Counted from the stretch's first letter, positions 45,036 to 54,885 are shown. The stretch: 64,000 nt of DNA from Atlantibacter subterraneus (GCF_007570865.1 NZ_VLPS01000001.1:868001-932000), one strand, 5' to 3'. Program-made: numbers and translations. Notes: generated by a model not told the origin, from the letters alone.

Positions 45036-45090
45036 ATGGCCCTTGCCGGTGAGCTTGTAAACAGGCTTCCAGGTTAAGGGCCATTTTTTT
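45036..45090. terminator. large terminator between the 57-aa gene and yncD
   Basis: ATGGCCCTT (45036-45044) and AAGGGCCAT (45076-45084) form a 9-bp stem enclosing a 31-base loop, followed by T6. The loop contains further short complementary runs (GCC and GGC). It ends one base before the yncD stop and can act on both strands. Confidence 0.75.
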
Positions 45091-45091
45091 A

Positions 45092-47209
45092 TTAATCGAA
45101 CCGATAGCTTACCGCCATCCCCACGCCATAATTCCTGCCCGGCGCGGGCTCGTAGTAGCGCCCGTTGCTCTCGTTGACGATCACCGAGCCGACATAGCTT
45201 TTATCAAACAGGTTATCTACCCGGCCAAACAGATCCAGCGCCCAGCGCTGATACAGGAATTTATACCCGGTATTCAGGCCAGCGACGGTGTACGAGGGCG
45301 CTTTGGCGCTGTTCTCGTCATCCGCCATGATATCGCCCATATAGCGCACGTCTGCGCCCGCGTACCAGCCCTGTTCCGGTTGATAGCCGAACGACGTGTA
45401 ACCCATATTGCGCGCGATGCCCGGCATCCGGTTGCCATTGCAGTCCGTCGCGCCGCAGGCGTTGCTGCGGTAGGTGGCGTCCAGCCAGGTCCAGGCCATT
45501 TTTAGCTTCCAGTCGTAAGCGAACTGCTGATCGAGGGCCAGTTCCAGCCCCTGGCGCCGGGTTTTTCCGGCGTTTTTATACGTGGTACGCCCGCCGCTGC
45601 TGGCATCCACCACGATCTCATTATCGGTATCGGTCTGGAACAGTGCGGCGCTGAACAGCCCGTTGCCGATGCGGGTTTTGCTGCCCAGTTCCACGGTATC
45701 GCTGGTGGAGGGTTTCAGCGCCAGATTCAGCCCGTTCTGCCCGCCGGAGCGGTAGGAGAGCTCGTTGATGGTCGGCGTTTCGAAGCCGCGGCCCGCTGAC
45801 AGATAGACGTTCCAGGCGTCGGTGACGCTATACTTGAGCGCCCCCGCCGGTAACCATTTGTGGTAGCTGGCGTCGCCGCTGTCATCGCCGTTGGCGGCGG
45901 TGATGTAATGATCGTTGGCGTCAAACCAGATCGAGCTGTAGCGCACCCCGGCATCCAGCGTCAGTTGGTCGGTCAACTGCCAGCTCGACTGCAAATAGGG
46001 ATCGAGGTTCCACATCAGGTTGCGCTCGTCGCGTCGGGTTGCGCCTTTTTCGCCATACACCGGCGCGCCATTCTCCAGCACGAAGTTTTCGTAGCCTTTG
46101 CGCTTCTCGCTCATGTTTTCGTAGTTAAGTCCCAGGGTGACGTTGACCGGCAGCGTCCACAGCGCGTCGCGGTGGGTCCAGCGGCTGTCGATGCCCTGAT
46201 AGTGGCGGTTAAGCTGGATCACGCCGCCAGGATGGGTCGGATTTAACTGCGGCCCCATGGGGATCGACTGGTACTGCGTGGTTTCCCGCTCGCCCGCGTA
46301 GGCCGTGACGCTGAGATCGTCGCTGGCGCTCATCGCCCGCTGATAATTAAGGCCCGCCTGGGTCTGTTTAATGGATTTGCGGGTATTGTACTGATCGCCG
46401 CGCGGCGACTGGCGCGGGTTATCCCGCCATTCGCTATACGACAGCCCGCCAGGATCGTTGGCGTGAATATCCACGCTGTTCAGCAACAGAGTCAGGGTAC
46501 TGGCGTCGTCAACCCGCACGCCCAGTTTGGCATTGGCGAGGTTTTTACGCGCGCCGCTGTGATCGCGGTAGCCGTGGGTGGTGAAGCGGGTCGAGGAGAC
46601 GGTGTAGTTGACGTCGCCCGGTTGAGTGCCGTCGCCCACCGCGCCGCTGGCTTTCAGGCCGTAGCGCCAGGTGCCGAAACTGCCGTAATAGCTGCTGGCT
46701 TCCAGCGTCGGCGGCGCTTCGCCGGTTTCGGTTTTCACGTCAATCACGCCGCCGGAGGCGTTGCCATACAGTGCGGAAAACGGCCCGCGCAGCACTTCCA
46801 CGCTCGCCACGCTGTTTAAATCGATGTTTGAGGTCTGGCCCTGACCGTCCGGCATGGTGGCCGGGATGCCGTCCACGTACAGGCGAATGCCGCGCACGCC
46901 GTAGGTTGAGCGGGAGCCAAAGCCGCGAATCGACAGTTGCAAATCCTGCGCGTAGTTCTGGCGGTTTTGGATCTGTAACCCCGGCACGCTGCCAAGGTTT
47001 TCCGACAGGTTGATCTGCGGCGCGGCGTGGCGCAGATCGTCACCCGTCACCACGCTGACCGCCGCCGGCGTATCCAGTTCAGAGACCGGGCCGGGGGAGG
47101 CGGTGACCACCATCGTTTGTTCATTTTCTGCGGCAAGGGCCGTCAGGGGGGAAAAAATTGCGGGCAGTAATACTACCGGCAGAGGGAGAAACGCGCGAAA
47201 AATAGTCAT
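45092..47209 (-). CDS. yncD: YncD, TonB-dependent outer-membrane receptor
   Basis: A 705-aa receptor with a signal peptide cut after LTALAA near residue 27 and a TonB box region EQTMVVTASPG. A plug domain follows (LGSVPGLQIQNRQNY, RGFGSRSTYGVRGIRLYVDG), then a 22-strand barrel ending RNYGVGMAVSYRFD with a C-terminal aromatic. It is the orthologue of E. coli YncD (700 aa), a probable iron-complex importer. The divergent partner yncE has a Fur-like box upstream, so the pair is likely iron-regulated. Confidence 0.93.
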   Translation of the reverse strand: MTIFRAFLPLPVVLLPAIFSPLTALAAENEQTMVVTASPGPVSELDTPAAVSVVTGDDLRHAAPQINLSENLGSVPGLQIQNRQNYAQDLQLSIRGFGSRSTYGVRGIRLYVDGIPATMPDGQGQTSNIDLNSVASVEVLRGPFSALYGNASGGVIDVKTETGEAPPTLEASSYYGSFGTWRYGLKASGAVGDGTQPGDVNYTVSSTRFTTHGYRDHSGARKNLANAKLGVRVDDASTLTLLLNSVDIHANDPGGLSYSEWRDNPRQSPRGDQYNTRKSIKQTQAGLNYQRAMSASDDLSVTAYAGERETTQYQSIPMGPQLNPTHPGGVIQLNRHYQGIDSRWTHRDALWTLPVNVTLGLNYENMSEKRKGYENFVLENGAPVYGEKGATRRDERNLMWNLDPYLQSSWQLTDQLTLDAGVRYSSIWFDANDHYITAANGDDSGDASYHKWLPAGALKYSVTDAWNVYLSAGRGFETPTINELSYRSGGQNGLNLALKPSTSDTVELGSKTRIGNGLFSAALFQTDTDNEIVVDASSGGRTTYKNAGKTRRQGLELALDQQFAYDWKLKMAWTWLDATYRSNACGATDCNGNRMPGIARNMGYTSFGYQPEQGWYAGADVRYMGDIMADDENSAKAPSYTVAGLNTGYKFLYQRWALDLFGRVDNLFDKSYVGSVIVNESNGRYYEPAPGRNYGVGMAVSYRFD

Positions 47210-47352
47210 GCCTTAACCAATTAAAAGTAAATGCGCCAAAATGTTAGGTTATTTGTAAATAAGTTGAAAACATTAACAGCACTTATCGTTAACAATTGAA
47301 GTGTAGTGGGCAAATGCCAGGCAGTTACGCAAAATTGTTCCCTTTTTGTAAA

Positions 47353-47371
47353 AATAATGATTATTATTCTC
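47353..47371. promoter_or_regulatory. Fur-box-like site upstream of yncE
   Basis: AATAATGATTATTATTCTC matches the 19-bp Fur consensus at 15 positions by eye. It lies 85 bp before the yncE start, between divergent yncD and yncE. Iron repression of yncE is known in E. coli. Confidence 0.65.
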
Positions 47372-47455
47372 ACCAAAATCAGAGCCGTGAAAAATCATGG
47401 CCGCTTTTCTGGATGCAATGTGACGCCGCCATTTCTACGTAAAAAGGGAGTTGTT

Positions 47456-48514
47456 ATGGAATTTCGTCATCTGTCTGCACGCCGCGCACTGCTCGGCGCG
47501 CTGCTGTTTAGCACATCGTTCGCCACGTTCACCAGCCACGCCGCAGATGAACTGCTGCGTAAGCCAGTCGACAAGGGGGCGTATGAAATGGCCTACAGTC
47601 CGGCAGAGCAGGCGCTGTATGTGGCGACGTCCCAGAGTCGTTCGCTGGATAAAGGCGGCGTGGTCTATAAACTCGACCCGGCCACTCTGGAAGTGAAACA
47701 GCGCATTCACAACGATCTCAAGCCGTTTGGTGCCGCCATCAACACCAAAACCGATACCCTGTGGTTCGGCAACACCGTGAACAGCGCGGTGACGGCGATT
47801 GACGCCAAAACTGGTGAAGTGAAAGGCCGCATCGTGCTGGATAACCGCCAGCGCAGCGAAACGGTTAAGCCGATGCACACCCGCCAGCTGGTGGTAGATG
47901 AAGCGACCAATACCGTTTATGTCACCGGACTGAGCGAAGACAGCGTGATTTGGGTGATTGACGGCGCGACCATGAAGCTGCGCACCACGCTGACCGGCAC
48001 CGGCAAATTCAGCACCGGGCTGGCGCTGGATAGGGACGCGAAACGGGTTTACACCACCAACGCCGACGGCGAGCTGATCGCCTTCGATACCACCAACAAT
48101 AAGCAGGTGCTGCGTAAGAAAGTGCTGGATGACGGGAAAGAGCATTTCTTCCTGAACATCAGTCTGGACCCGGCGAACCACCGCGCGTTTATCACCGATT
48201 CCAAACAGCCGCAGGTGCTGGCGGTAGATACCCGCGACGGAAACGTGCTGGCGAAAATCGATGCGCCTGCGTCACTGGCGGTGCTGTTTAACCCGGCGCG
48301 CAATGAAGCCTACGTGACCCATCGTCAGGCGGGCACGGTAAGCGTGATCGACGCGAAAAGCTACAAAGTGGTGAAAACCATCGACACCCCGGTTCATCCC
48401 AACAGCCTGGCGCTGTCACCGGACGGTAAAACGCTGTACGTCAGCGTCAAACAGCCTTCCAGCCGCAAGCAGGAAGCCACCAGCCCGGACGATGTGATCC
48501 GCATCGCCCTGTAA
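47456..48514 (+). CDS. yncE: YncE, periplasmic beta-propeller protein
   Basis: A 352-aa exported protein. ATG 47456 follows AAAGGGAG and gives MEFRHLSARRALLGALLFST, a signal peptide ending near THA. The mature part is a seven-bladed beta-propeller of YVTN-type repeats (VYKLDPATLEVKQRI, AVTAIDAKTGEVKGRI, TVSVIDAKSYKVVKTI). It is the orthologue of E. coli YncE (353 aa), which binds single-stranded DNA in vitro and is iron-repressed; its physiological role is unclear. A longer upstream start would lose the signal peptide. Confidence 0.94.
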   Translation: MEFRHLSARRALLGALLFSTSFATFTSHAADELLRKPVDKGAYEMAYSPAEQALYVATSQSRSLDKGGVVYKLDPATLEVKQRIHNDLKPFGAAINTKTDTLWFGNTVNSAVTAIDAKTGEVKGRIVLDNRQRSETVKPMHTRQLVVDEATNTVYVTGLSEDSVIWVIDGATMKLRTTLTGTGKFSTGLALDRDAKRVYTTNADGELIAFDTTNNKQVLRKKVLDDGKEHFFLNISLDPANHRAFITDSKQPQVLAVDTRDGNVLAKIDAPASLAVLFNPARNEAYVTHRQAGTVSVIDAKSYKVVKTIDTPVHPNSLALSPDGKTLYVSVKQPSSRKQEATSPDDVIRIAL

Positions 48515-48520
48515 GCCGAG

Positions 48521-48545
48521 CGGTGGGGTCAGGCCCCACCGTTTT
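48521..48545 (+). terminator. yncE terminator, sharing sequence with the convergent gene end
   Basis: CGGTGGGG (48521-48528) and CCCCACCG (48534-48541) make a perfect stem, with TTTT after it. The loop contains the stop codon of the convergent MFS gene (48529-48531). Confidence 0.8.
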
Positions 48546-49662
48546 CACTTTTGTGTACCCACAGTGCCCAGAGAAAAAACAGCCCGCACAGCAGCGCCGC
48601 CAGATACGGCAGGCCGTGGGTAAAAGCGCTCATGGCGATCCCGCCGAGGCCTGGGCCAATCAACGCGCCGACGCCCCACATAATCGACATCGCCGCGTAA
48701 ACGCCCGCCAGATGCACGCCGGTAAAGCGCGATCCCACCTGGGTGATAATCAGCGTATAGATCGCGACAAACACGCCGCCCCAGAAAAACATCAGCAGCC
48801 AGGCGAGGAACGGCACGTTTAGCGCCAGCGGCCACAGCAGCGCGCCGACGGTAGACAGCGCGGCGCAGCCCAGCAGCAGCTTATGGCGATCATATTTATC
48901 CGCCAGCCAGCCCACCGGTAGTTGCAGCACAATTGCGCCGACCATCAGGACCGCCAGCAATTCGGTGGCCGCCTGTTCGCTCCAGCCCATTTGCATGGCG
49001 TACACCACCAGCAGATTCAGCCCGGCGGCTTCCAGCGCGGCATTCAGCGCGGTGGCTGCCATCGCCAGCGGTGCCATCCAGACGTAGCGCAAAATCCCGC
49101 TGACTTTATCTTCCGCCAGCGGCGGGCTGGGCGGGGCGCTGGTCCAGAGGATCAGTGCGCTGAGCAGTGCCAGGCCGCCGCCGAGGTAAAACGGAATATC
49201 GCCTGGCGCAATCAGCAGCAACAGCGGCCCGATGGCGTAGCCCAGCGACAGGCTGGCGGTATACCAGGCGAGGGTTTTGGCCCGTGCCTGCTCGACGGTG
49301 GTGTGGTTCAGCCAGGTTTCGGTGACCACCAGAATGATTTCGCTGAACACGCCCAGTAAAAAGCGCAGCGCAAACCAGCCGAGCAGCGGCACGAACGGAA
49401 ACAGGCACAGCAAAACCAGGATTGCGAACAGCGAACGGGTGATTAGCGCGCCAGGGGTGTAGCGCTGACACAGCGCCGGAAGAAACGGAGCCACGGCAAA
49501 CACGCCCACGGCATGCATGGCGGCGTTAAGGCCGATAAACCACTCGTCATAGCCTTCGGTATGCAGACGTAAAGAAATAAGGGGCGCGCTCAGGCCATAG
49601 GTCAGGCCAAAAATCATTACCGCGCCAATGACTACCGCTTGCCCTAAACGTTGAGTCGTCAT
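48529..49662 (-). CDS. MFS transporter (YcaD-type)
   Basis: A 377-aa, 12-helix MFS protein. ISLRLHTEGYDEWFIGLNAA, FLPALCQRYTPGALITRSL, VTETWLNHTTVEQARAK and PVGWLADKYDRHKLLLGCA are typical of the YcaD/UMF1-like drug or metabolite exporter group. The gene is a single unit with the yncE gene convergent. It is not part of the E. coli ync order, so it is an addition to the backbone. The substrate is unknown. Confidence 0.85.
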   Translation of the reverse strand: MTTQRLGQAVVIGAVMIFGLTYGLSAPLISLRLHTEGYDEWFIGLNAAMHAVGVFAVAPFLPALCQRYTPGALITRSLFAILVLLCLFPFVPLLGWFALRFLLGVFSEIILVVTETWLNHTTVEQARAKTLAWYTASLSLGYAIGPLLLLIAPGDIPFYLGGGLALLSALILWTSAPPSPPLAEDKVSGILRYVWMAPLAMAATALNAALEAAGLNLLVVYAMQMGWSEQAATELLAVLMVGAIVLQLPVGWLADKYDRHKLLLGCAALSTVGALLWPLALNVPFLAWLLMFFWGGVFVAIYTLIITQVGSRFTGVHLAGVYAAMSIMWGVGALIGPGLGGIAMSAFTHGLPYLAALLCGLFFLWALWVHKSENGGA

Positions 49663-49744
49663 AACGATCCTTAAAATTTTTTTATCTAACGCTTAGCATT
49701 GATAAGACGAAACGACAAGCTGCACCAATAGCGGATAGAGGGGG

Positions 49745-49771
49745 AAAACGCCGCCCGGTATCCAGGCGGCG
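49745..49771 (-). terminator. terminator of the MscS-type channel gene
   Basis: CGCCGCC (49749-49755) and GGCGGCG (49765-49771) form a perfect stem. Read on the minus strand it is followed by TTTTCCCC, fitting a rho-independent terminator for the gene at 49783-50883. Confidence 0.75.
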
Positions 49772-49782
49772 TGAGCCAGTGC

Positions 49783-50883
49783 TTAGGCCGCGTTCTGCGC
49801 CGGAGCGGCGCGTTTGACCTGTACCGGCGCGCGCATCACCAGGCTTGGTAGCGCCAGTTCGATATCATTGTCATTCAACTGTTCAATGATACGAATGTTA
49901 ATCTCCTGCTGGATATCCATGTACTTGTTATAGTCGGCGGTCGCCACGATATGGACCACTTCAAACGTCAGCCGATCCTGATCGAATGACAGAAAGTGGG
50001 CGCGGTCGAAGCGGGTATTACCAACGTCGTTAATAATCTCTTTCACCATGTCGCCGATAATGCGCAGCTTTTCCGGCGGGGTGGTACTGGCGACGCCAAA
50101 GGTAAACACAATGCGGCGGGTCTGCATCCGCTTGTAGTTGTGGATGGTCTGCTGGAGCAGATTAGCGTTGGCGCAGACAATCTGCTCGCCACTCAGGCTA
50201 CGAATACGGGTGGTTTTCAGGCCGATATGCTCAATATTGCCCGCCACGTCGTTAAACACCACGAAATCGCCGATTTCAAATGGCTTATCAAAGCCAATCG
50301 ACAGCGAGGCGAACACGTCGCTCAATACGGTTTGTACCGCCAGGGCGATGGCGATACCGCCCACCCCCAGGCTTGCGACCAGCGCGGTGATATCAACGCC
50401 GGCGTTTGCCAGTATCGACAGAAACATCATTGACCACACCAGCACCCGCAGGATCATCCCGAGGATCACCAGCGTCACCGGGTTGCGGTTGGCGTCAGGG
50501 TCGCGCAGCAAATGGCGCATCCAGGACTGGACGCCCTGGTCCAGCCAGATGGCCATCTGGATAGCAATCACCAGGAACCAGGCCTGGGAAATAGTCGAAA
50601 ACAGCCGGTCCGGCAGGGCGGCGAAACGCAGGCTGAACAGAAAGGCGGTCACCAGGATCAGGATTTTGCTGGTTTTTTGCAGCATGTCGAAAATGATAAA
50701 CCGCAGATCGCCGCTGCCGGGATGGCCGTTACGCCAGTTTTGAATGGTCTTATAGGCGAAAGCCAGTAACCGGTTAATGATCCAGTAAACAATCAGCGTG
50801 ACGGCTACGACGATAGCCAGGTTGATCCAGAACGCCGTCGACATTAAAACGGTGACGAAATTAAGTTGTGCCAGATACGCCAT
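49783..50883 (-). CDS. MscS-family mechanosensitive ion channel
   Basis: A 366-aa channel started at ATG 50883 (MAYLAQLNFVTVLM) after GGAGGAGAA. Four or so helices occupy residues 1-165. The pore helix is VDITALVASLGVGGIAIALA with VQTVLSDVFASLSIGFDKPF after it, then the beta domain (IGDFVVFNDVAGNIEHIGLK, TTRIRSLSGEQIVCANANL) and a C-terminal alpha/beta domain. It should gate ion flux on membrane tension during hypo-osmotic shock. It is related to E. coli YnaI-size members, but I do not assign a name. Confidence 0.88.
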   Translation of the reverse strand: MAYLAQLNFVTVLMSTAFWINLAIVVAVTLIVYWIINRLLAFAYKTIQNWRNGHPGSGDLRFIIFDMLQKTSKILILVTAFLFSLRFAALPDRLFSTISQAWFLVIAIQMAIWLDQGVQSWMRHLLRDPDANRNPVTLVILGMILRVLVWSMMFLSILANAGVDITALVASLGVGGIAIALAVQTVLSDVFASLSIGFDKPFEIGDFVVFNDVAGNIEHIGLKTTRIRSLSGEQIVCANANLLQQTIHNYKRMQTRRIVFTFGVASTTPPEKLRIIGDMVKEIINDVGNTRFDRAHFLSFDQDRLTFEVVHIVATADYNKYMDIQQEINIRIIEQLNDNDIELALPSLVMRAPVQVKRAAPAQNAA

Positions 50884-51013
50884 TTCTCCTCCCATAAATC
50901 AGGCATAAGCACCAAGTATAGACAGCCTGTGCGGTGGGTCAGGTGACAGGGGATTTCTGGGAAGATTCGCAAAGCGGCGGGCGCGGCGGAGGAACCGCGC
51001 CCGCACAGCAAGG

Positions 51014-52060
51014 TTAGAGGGCGTTATCGGCTTTTTTAACGTCAGTCACGAAAGTGGGCAGAACCCAGGTGCCGCCAGCGCGTAAATAGCGACACATGCC
51101 GGTGGTGTAGCTGCTGCTGAGCTGGAAGGTTTTACCGTCCCACACCCAGCTTTCATTACCCCAACAGTCACCCAGACCCCGGCCTTTCTGCGCCATATCG
51201 ATAATCCCTTTCACATAGCTGGTGCCGGAATTGGTCACTATTTCCGGTTTGCCTTTCAGTGCCGCGTCCATCACCCAGTAGCCGTAGCCTTCGTTATAGG
51301 CGGCGCGCCAGCACAGGGTAGAAAGCAACACGTGTTTGTCATCCAGCGGCGTGAGTGAAATGGCTTCAGGCGCGTTTTCCTCATCGGGATAGAGCCGTTC
51401 GCAATCATCCGCGCTGACGCTGGCCTGCAGCAGGGGGCGAATGACAGCGGTTTGCGCTTCATCCAGCGGCTTTTCCGCTGCGTCCAGCGTAGCCGCTGCC
51501 ACAATCACCGGCATCGCCGGGGCGGCAGGCACGCTGTTTTCCGGCTTGTTGCCTTTTTTAATCAGCGCCGCAGGGGTATTAACGCGTTTTTGCACATCGT
51601 CCATTTTCAGCAATACCGCGTTCGCGCCCTCGCCAGAGAGGATAAACGGCGCTTTGCCGCCGCGAAACTCCGCGACGCCGCTGCCTTTTACCGCGCCGAT
51701 CAGGGCATCGGTTTGCTGTTGGGTGAGCTCCCAGTCGCCGTCCGGGCCGGGGGCGACCGTTCCCATTGTCTGATTATCGATAAACAGCGTTAATTCGACG
51801 GTCTCCGGGGAATCGTTTTCTTCAATATCCGCCAGCATTACGCGCCCCTGTACCGCCGTGCCGGGGCCCGCTTCACGGGTAAGCAGCACCGAGCCGCCGC
51901 TGCCTTCTTCCGGACCATAGCCCGCCGCGCGGCAGGTGAGGGTGTTATCACAGACCACTTCCCAGTTCTTATGGCTAAACGCTACGCCATCCGCTGCCAA
52001 AACCCCGGCGCTTGTGGCGCACAGCGCTAATGCAGTTATCGATACCCCAAATGGTCTCAT
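51014..52060 (-). CDS. DUF1176 periplasmic protein
   Basis: A 348-aa exported protein with a signal peptide ending AGVLA near residue 22. AFSHKNWEVVCDNTLTCRAA and GYGPEEGSGGSVLLTREAGP are typical of DUF1176, as is the C-terminal CRYLRAGGTWVLPTFVTDVK. The Cys residues at the N-terminal motif probably form a disulfide. The function is unknown. It stands between ansP and the MscS gene; both are on the same strand with their own terminators. Confidence 0.83.
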   Translation of the reverse strand: MRPFGVSITALALCATSAGVLAADGVAFSHKNWEVVCDNTLTCRAAGYGPEEGSGGSVLLTREAGPGTAVQGRVMLADIEENDSPETVELTLFIDNQTMGTVAPGPDGDWELTQQQTDALIGAVKGSGVAEFRGGKAPFILSGEGANAVLLKMDDVQKRVNTPAALIKKGNKPENSVPAAPAMPVIVAAATLDAAEKPLDEAQTAVIRPLLQASVSADDCERLYPDEENAPEAISLTPLDDKHVLLSTLCWRAAYNEGYGYWVMDAALKGKPEIVTNSGTSYVKGIIDMAQKGRGLGDCWGNESWVWDGKTFQLSSSYTTGMCRYLRAGGTWVLPTFVTDVKKADNAL

Positions 52061-52165
52061 CGATTCCTCCTGAATACGTTATTAAAATAATGCTGCTATC
52101 GTTGCCCAGAACCCCGAGGTCAGGCAATGAAAATTAGCGCTTTTTGCGAGGATTTCAATGGGAAA

Positions 52166-52191
52166 CAAAAACGCCGGGGCGAGCCCCGGCG
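52166..52191 (-). terminator. ansP terminator
   Basis: CGCCGGGG (52172-52179) and CCCCGGCG (52184-52191) form a perfect stem. On the minus strand it is followed by a T-rich run, placing it right after the ansP stop. Confidence 0.82.
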
Positions 52192-52200
52192 TGATGTGGA

Positions 52201-53694
52201 TTAACGGGAGAGATGTTCGACCAGCGGCTGCCCGGCCTCGGCGTGGGGTTCAACGGGCGCAGTGCTGTGAATCTCATTCACACGCTTGCGCACCGCGTAC
52301 CAGCCAGCGATCAGCAGCAGGCACAGAACCGGAATCGAGCCGATGGTCCAGGTGCCGTTCGGGTAATCAAACGCCATCAGCACCAGCACGCTAAGCAGGA
52401 ACAGCAGGGTCAGCCATGAGGTGACCGGCGCGCCCGGCATTCTGAAGCTGACTTTCTCAGCTTTGCCTTCGCGGATGGCTTTACGCAGGCGCATCTGGCA
52501 CACCACGATAAATGCCCAGGAGGCGATAATGCCCAGCGACGCCATATTCAGCACGATCTCAAACACCTGGCTTGGTACCAGATAGTTCAGCACCACGCCG
52601 AATACGTAGATGCATAGAGTGGCGAGAATGCCGGCGTAAGGCACCTGCTGTTTGCTCATCTTTGACATAAAGCGCGGTGCGGAACCGCCCATCGACATCG
52701 AACGCAGAATACGGCCCGTAGAATAGAGCCCGGAGTTGAGGCTGGAGAGCGCTGCCGTCAGCACCACGATATTCATCACGCTGCCGATGTACGGTACGCC
52801 GAGCTTAGAGAAGAAGGTGACGAACGGGCTCTGGCCCGGCTGGTAAGCCATCCACGGCAGCAGCAGCACCAGCAGCACCACCGAGCCGACGTAGAACAGG
52901 CCGATACGCCAGATCACACTGTTAATCGCCTTCGGCACGGTTTTTTCCGGATCTTTACACTCGCCCGCGGCGGTGCCGACCAGTTCGATAGAGGCGAAGG
53001 CAAACACCACGCCCTGCACCAGCACCAGCGCGGGCAGCAGGCCGTGCGGGAAGAAGCCGCCGTTATCGGTGATCAAATGAAAGCCGGTGGCATTGCCGTC
53101 CAGCGGTTTGCCGGTGCCGAGAAAAATCGTACCCACCACCAGAAACGCCACAATCGCCAGTACTTTAACCAGCGCGAACCAGAACTCCATTTCGGCGAAC
53201 CACTTAACGCCGATCATGTTCATGGTGCCGACAATCGCCAGCGCCGCCAGCGCGAATACCCACTGCGGAACATCGCCGAACGCGCCCCAGTAGTGCATAT
53301 ACAGCGCAACCGCGGTGATATCGACGATACCGGTCATCGCCCAGTTAATGAAATACATCCAGCCCGCCACGAACGCCGCTTTCTCGCCGAGAAACTCGCG
53401 GGCGTAAGAGACAAAGCTGCCGCTGGAAGGGCGATGCAGGACCAGTTCGCCCAGCGCGCGCAAAATGAAAAACGAGAAAATCCCGCATACCAGATAAACC
53501 AGCGCCAGCGACGGCCCGGCCATCTGCAAACGCGCGCCCGCGCCTAAAAACAGCCCGGTGCCGATAGCGCCGCCGATGGCGATCATCTGGAGCTGACGGT
53601 TGCCCATTGCTTTGTGGTAGCCCTCTTCATGGGAATTGAGCCAGCGTCGTTTGGCGGCCCGATGTTCGGCCGCATGATCTTTGTTGGTGGTCAT
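52201..53694 (-). CDS. ansP: AnsP, L-asparagine permease
   Basis: A 497-aa amino acid-polyamine-cation permease of 12 helices. The N-terminus [20 protein letters not shown], then [20 protein letters not shown] (substrate-binding loop of helix 1) and [19 protein letters not shown] are near-identical to E. coli AnsP (499 aa). It imports L-asparagine across the inner membrane. It keeps the E. coli order between yncE and yncG. Confidence 0.94.
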   Translation of the reverse strand: MTTNKDHAAEHRAAKRRWLNSHEEGYHKAMGNRQLQMIAIGGAIGTGLFLGAGARLQMAGPSLALVYLVCGIFSFFILRALGELVLHRPSSGSFVSYAREFLGEKAAFVAGWMYFINWAMTGIVDITAVALYMHYWGAFGDVPQWVFALAALAIVGTMNMIGVKWFAEMEFWFALVKVLAIVAFLVVGTIFLGTGKPLDGNATGFHLITDNGGFFPHGLLPALVLVQGVVFAFASIELVGTAAGECKDPEKTVPKAINSVIWRIGLFYVGSVVLLVLLLPWMAYQPGQSPFVTFFSKLGVPYIGSVMNIVVLTAALSSLNSGLYSTGRILRSMSMGGSAPRFMSKMSKQQVPYAGILATLCIYVFGVVLNYLVPSQVFEIVLNMASLGIIASWAFIVVCQMRLRKAIREGKAEKVSFRMPGAPVTSWLTLLFLLSVLVLMAFDYPNGTWTIGSIPVLCLLLIAGWYAVRKRVNEIHSTAPVEPHAEAGQPLVEHLSR

Positions 53695-53955
53695 GTTTTC
53701 CTGTGTTCCTGTCCTGAAAAAAGTTGTCGATGCCTCTGTTATGTTTTGGGTGAGGCGACTTTCCGGCGCAGCATCCTACCGGAATTCAGCGTGGCGGCAA
53801 ATCCGCGCAGTGGGCTAAGCGTGACGAAGATTAAAAAACGCGAAAAAGTGAGAATAACCTGATAGATCCCACTACTGACTCGTTTCAGGGCAGAGCAATA
53901 ATCCGGGTAAATGTCTTAATAGTTATTACACTGAAAGAAAACTCAGGAGGTGACG

Positions 53956-54573
53956 ATGGACCTTTACGGCGCGCCGGGCTGGGGCTCGGCAATCAGTGAA
54001 ATTATGCTGACGATGGTGGGGGAACCTTACCAGTTTATTAATATTGAGGGCTTCGACCAGCCCGGCCCGCAGCGGGACAGGCTTGCGCGGTTAAATCCGC
54101 TGTGCCAGGTGCCGACGCTGGAGCTGGACGACGGTGAAATCATGACCGAAAGCGCCGCCATCGCCCTGTGGCTGCTGGACCGGCATCCGCAATTTGCGCC
54201 GGAGCCGGGCAGTAAACCGCGTCAGCAGTTCTGGCGGCTGCTGGTCTGGCTGGTGGCGAACGTCTATCCCACCTTTACCTATGGCGATTATCCGGAGCGT
54301 TGGGTGGCGGAAAGCCCGGCGTCGCTGACCGACAGCACCAACCGCTATCGCGAAACGCTGTGGCGCTGGCTGGAAACCCAACTGCATCACGCGCCTTACG
54401 CGTTTGGCGAGCGGCTGACGCTGATTGACGCCTACTGGCCAGCGATCCGCATCTGGCGGCCACGCCCGGACTGGTTCGCCGCCGAGACGCCGAAGCTTAA
54501 TGCGCTGGCCGACCGGGTCTGTGAGCGGCCCGAGTTACAGCACGTGTTGCGGGCAAATAATCTTTTGTCATAG
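53956..54573 (+). CDS. yncG: YncG, glutathione S-transferase-like protein
   Basis: A 205-aa protein, the same length as E. coli YncG when started at ATG 53956, which has AGGAGG 5 bases upstream. DLYGAPGWGSAISEIMLTM starts the thioredoxin-like N-terminal domain; LNPLCQVPTLELDDGEIMTE, with the cis-Pro and ES(A) glutathione motif, follows. An alpha-helical C-terminal domain contains LVWLVANVYPTFTYGDYPER. Function is unknown; a glutathione-dependent reaction is inferred. Separated from pptA by 49 bases. Confidence 0.93.
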   Translation: MDLYGAPGWGSAISEIMLTMVGEPYQFINIEGFDQPGPQRDRLARLNPLCQVPTLELDDGEIMTESAAIALWLLDRHPQFAPEPGSKPRQQFWRLLVWLVANVYPTFTYGDYPERWVAESPASLTDSTNRYRETLWRWLETQLHHAPYAFGERLTLIDAYWPAIRIWRPRPDWFAAETPKLNALADRVCERPELQHVLRANNLLS

Positions 54574-54622
54574 CGGATAAAACAGGGCAGGATGTTTGTT
54601 CCCTTTCCTCAGGAGTGTTTCC

Positions 54623-54853
54623 ATGCCGCATGTAGATATTAAATTTTTCCCACGTGACTTAACCGAAGAGCAGCGCCAGGCGTTTGCCGACGATATCGCT
54701 AACGTGGTGATGAAACATCTCGACAGCAAACCGACCTCGGTGAGCGTGGCGCTGGAACAGGTCCAGCCGGATAACTGGAAAGCGCAGGTATGGGATACCG
54801 AAATCGCGCCGAAGCTGGATACTCTGGCGAAGAAACCCGGTTACAGTATGTAG
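54623..54853 (+). CDS. pptA: PptA, 4-oxalocrotonate tautomerase-family enzyme
   Basis: A 76-aa tautomerase started at ATG 54623 after AGGAG; the catalytic Pro1 follows Met (MPHVDIKFFPRDLTEEQRQA). It matches E. coli PptA (YdcE, 77 aa), which tautomerises phenylpyruvate in vitro, ending KKPGYSM. It is the last gene of the conserved yncG-pptA pair and has its own terminator. Confidence 0.93.
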   Translation: MPHVDIKFFPRDLTEEQRQAFADDIANVVMKHLDSKPTSVSVALEQVQPDNWKAQVWDTEIAPKLDTLAKKPGYSM

Positions 54854-54860
54854 TAAAGAG

Positions 54861-54885
54861 ATTGCCCGCCGTGGTGGGCAATTTT
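54861..54885 (+). terminator. pptA terminator
   Basis: TTGCCC and GGGCAA, with an additional GCC/GGT inner pairing, form a hairpin at 54862-54881 followed by a T5 run. Confidence 0.8.

Noticed and set aside
50979-51002. Hairpin GGGCGCGG/CCGCGCCC as terminator of the DUF1176 gene
   Set aside because: The stem is good but no T-run follows on the minus strand, so it was left out of the feature list.
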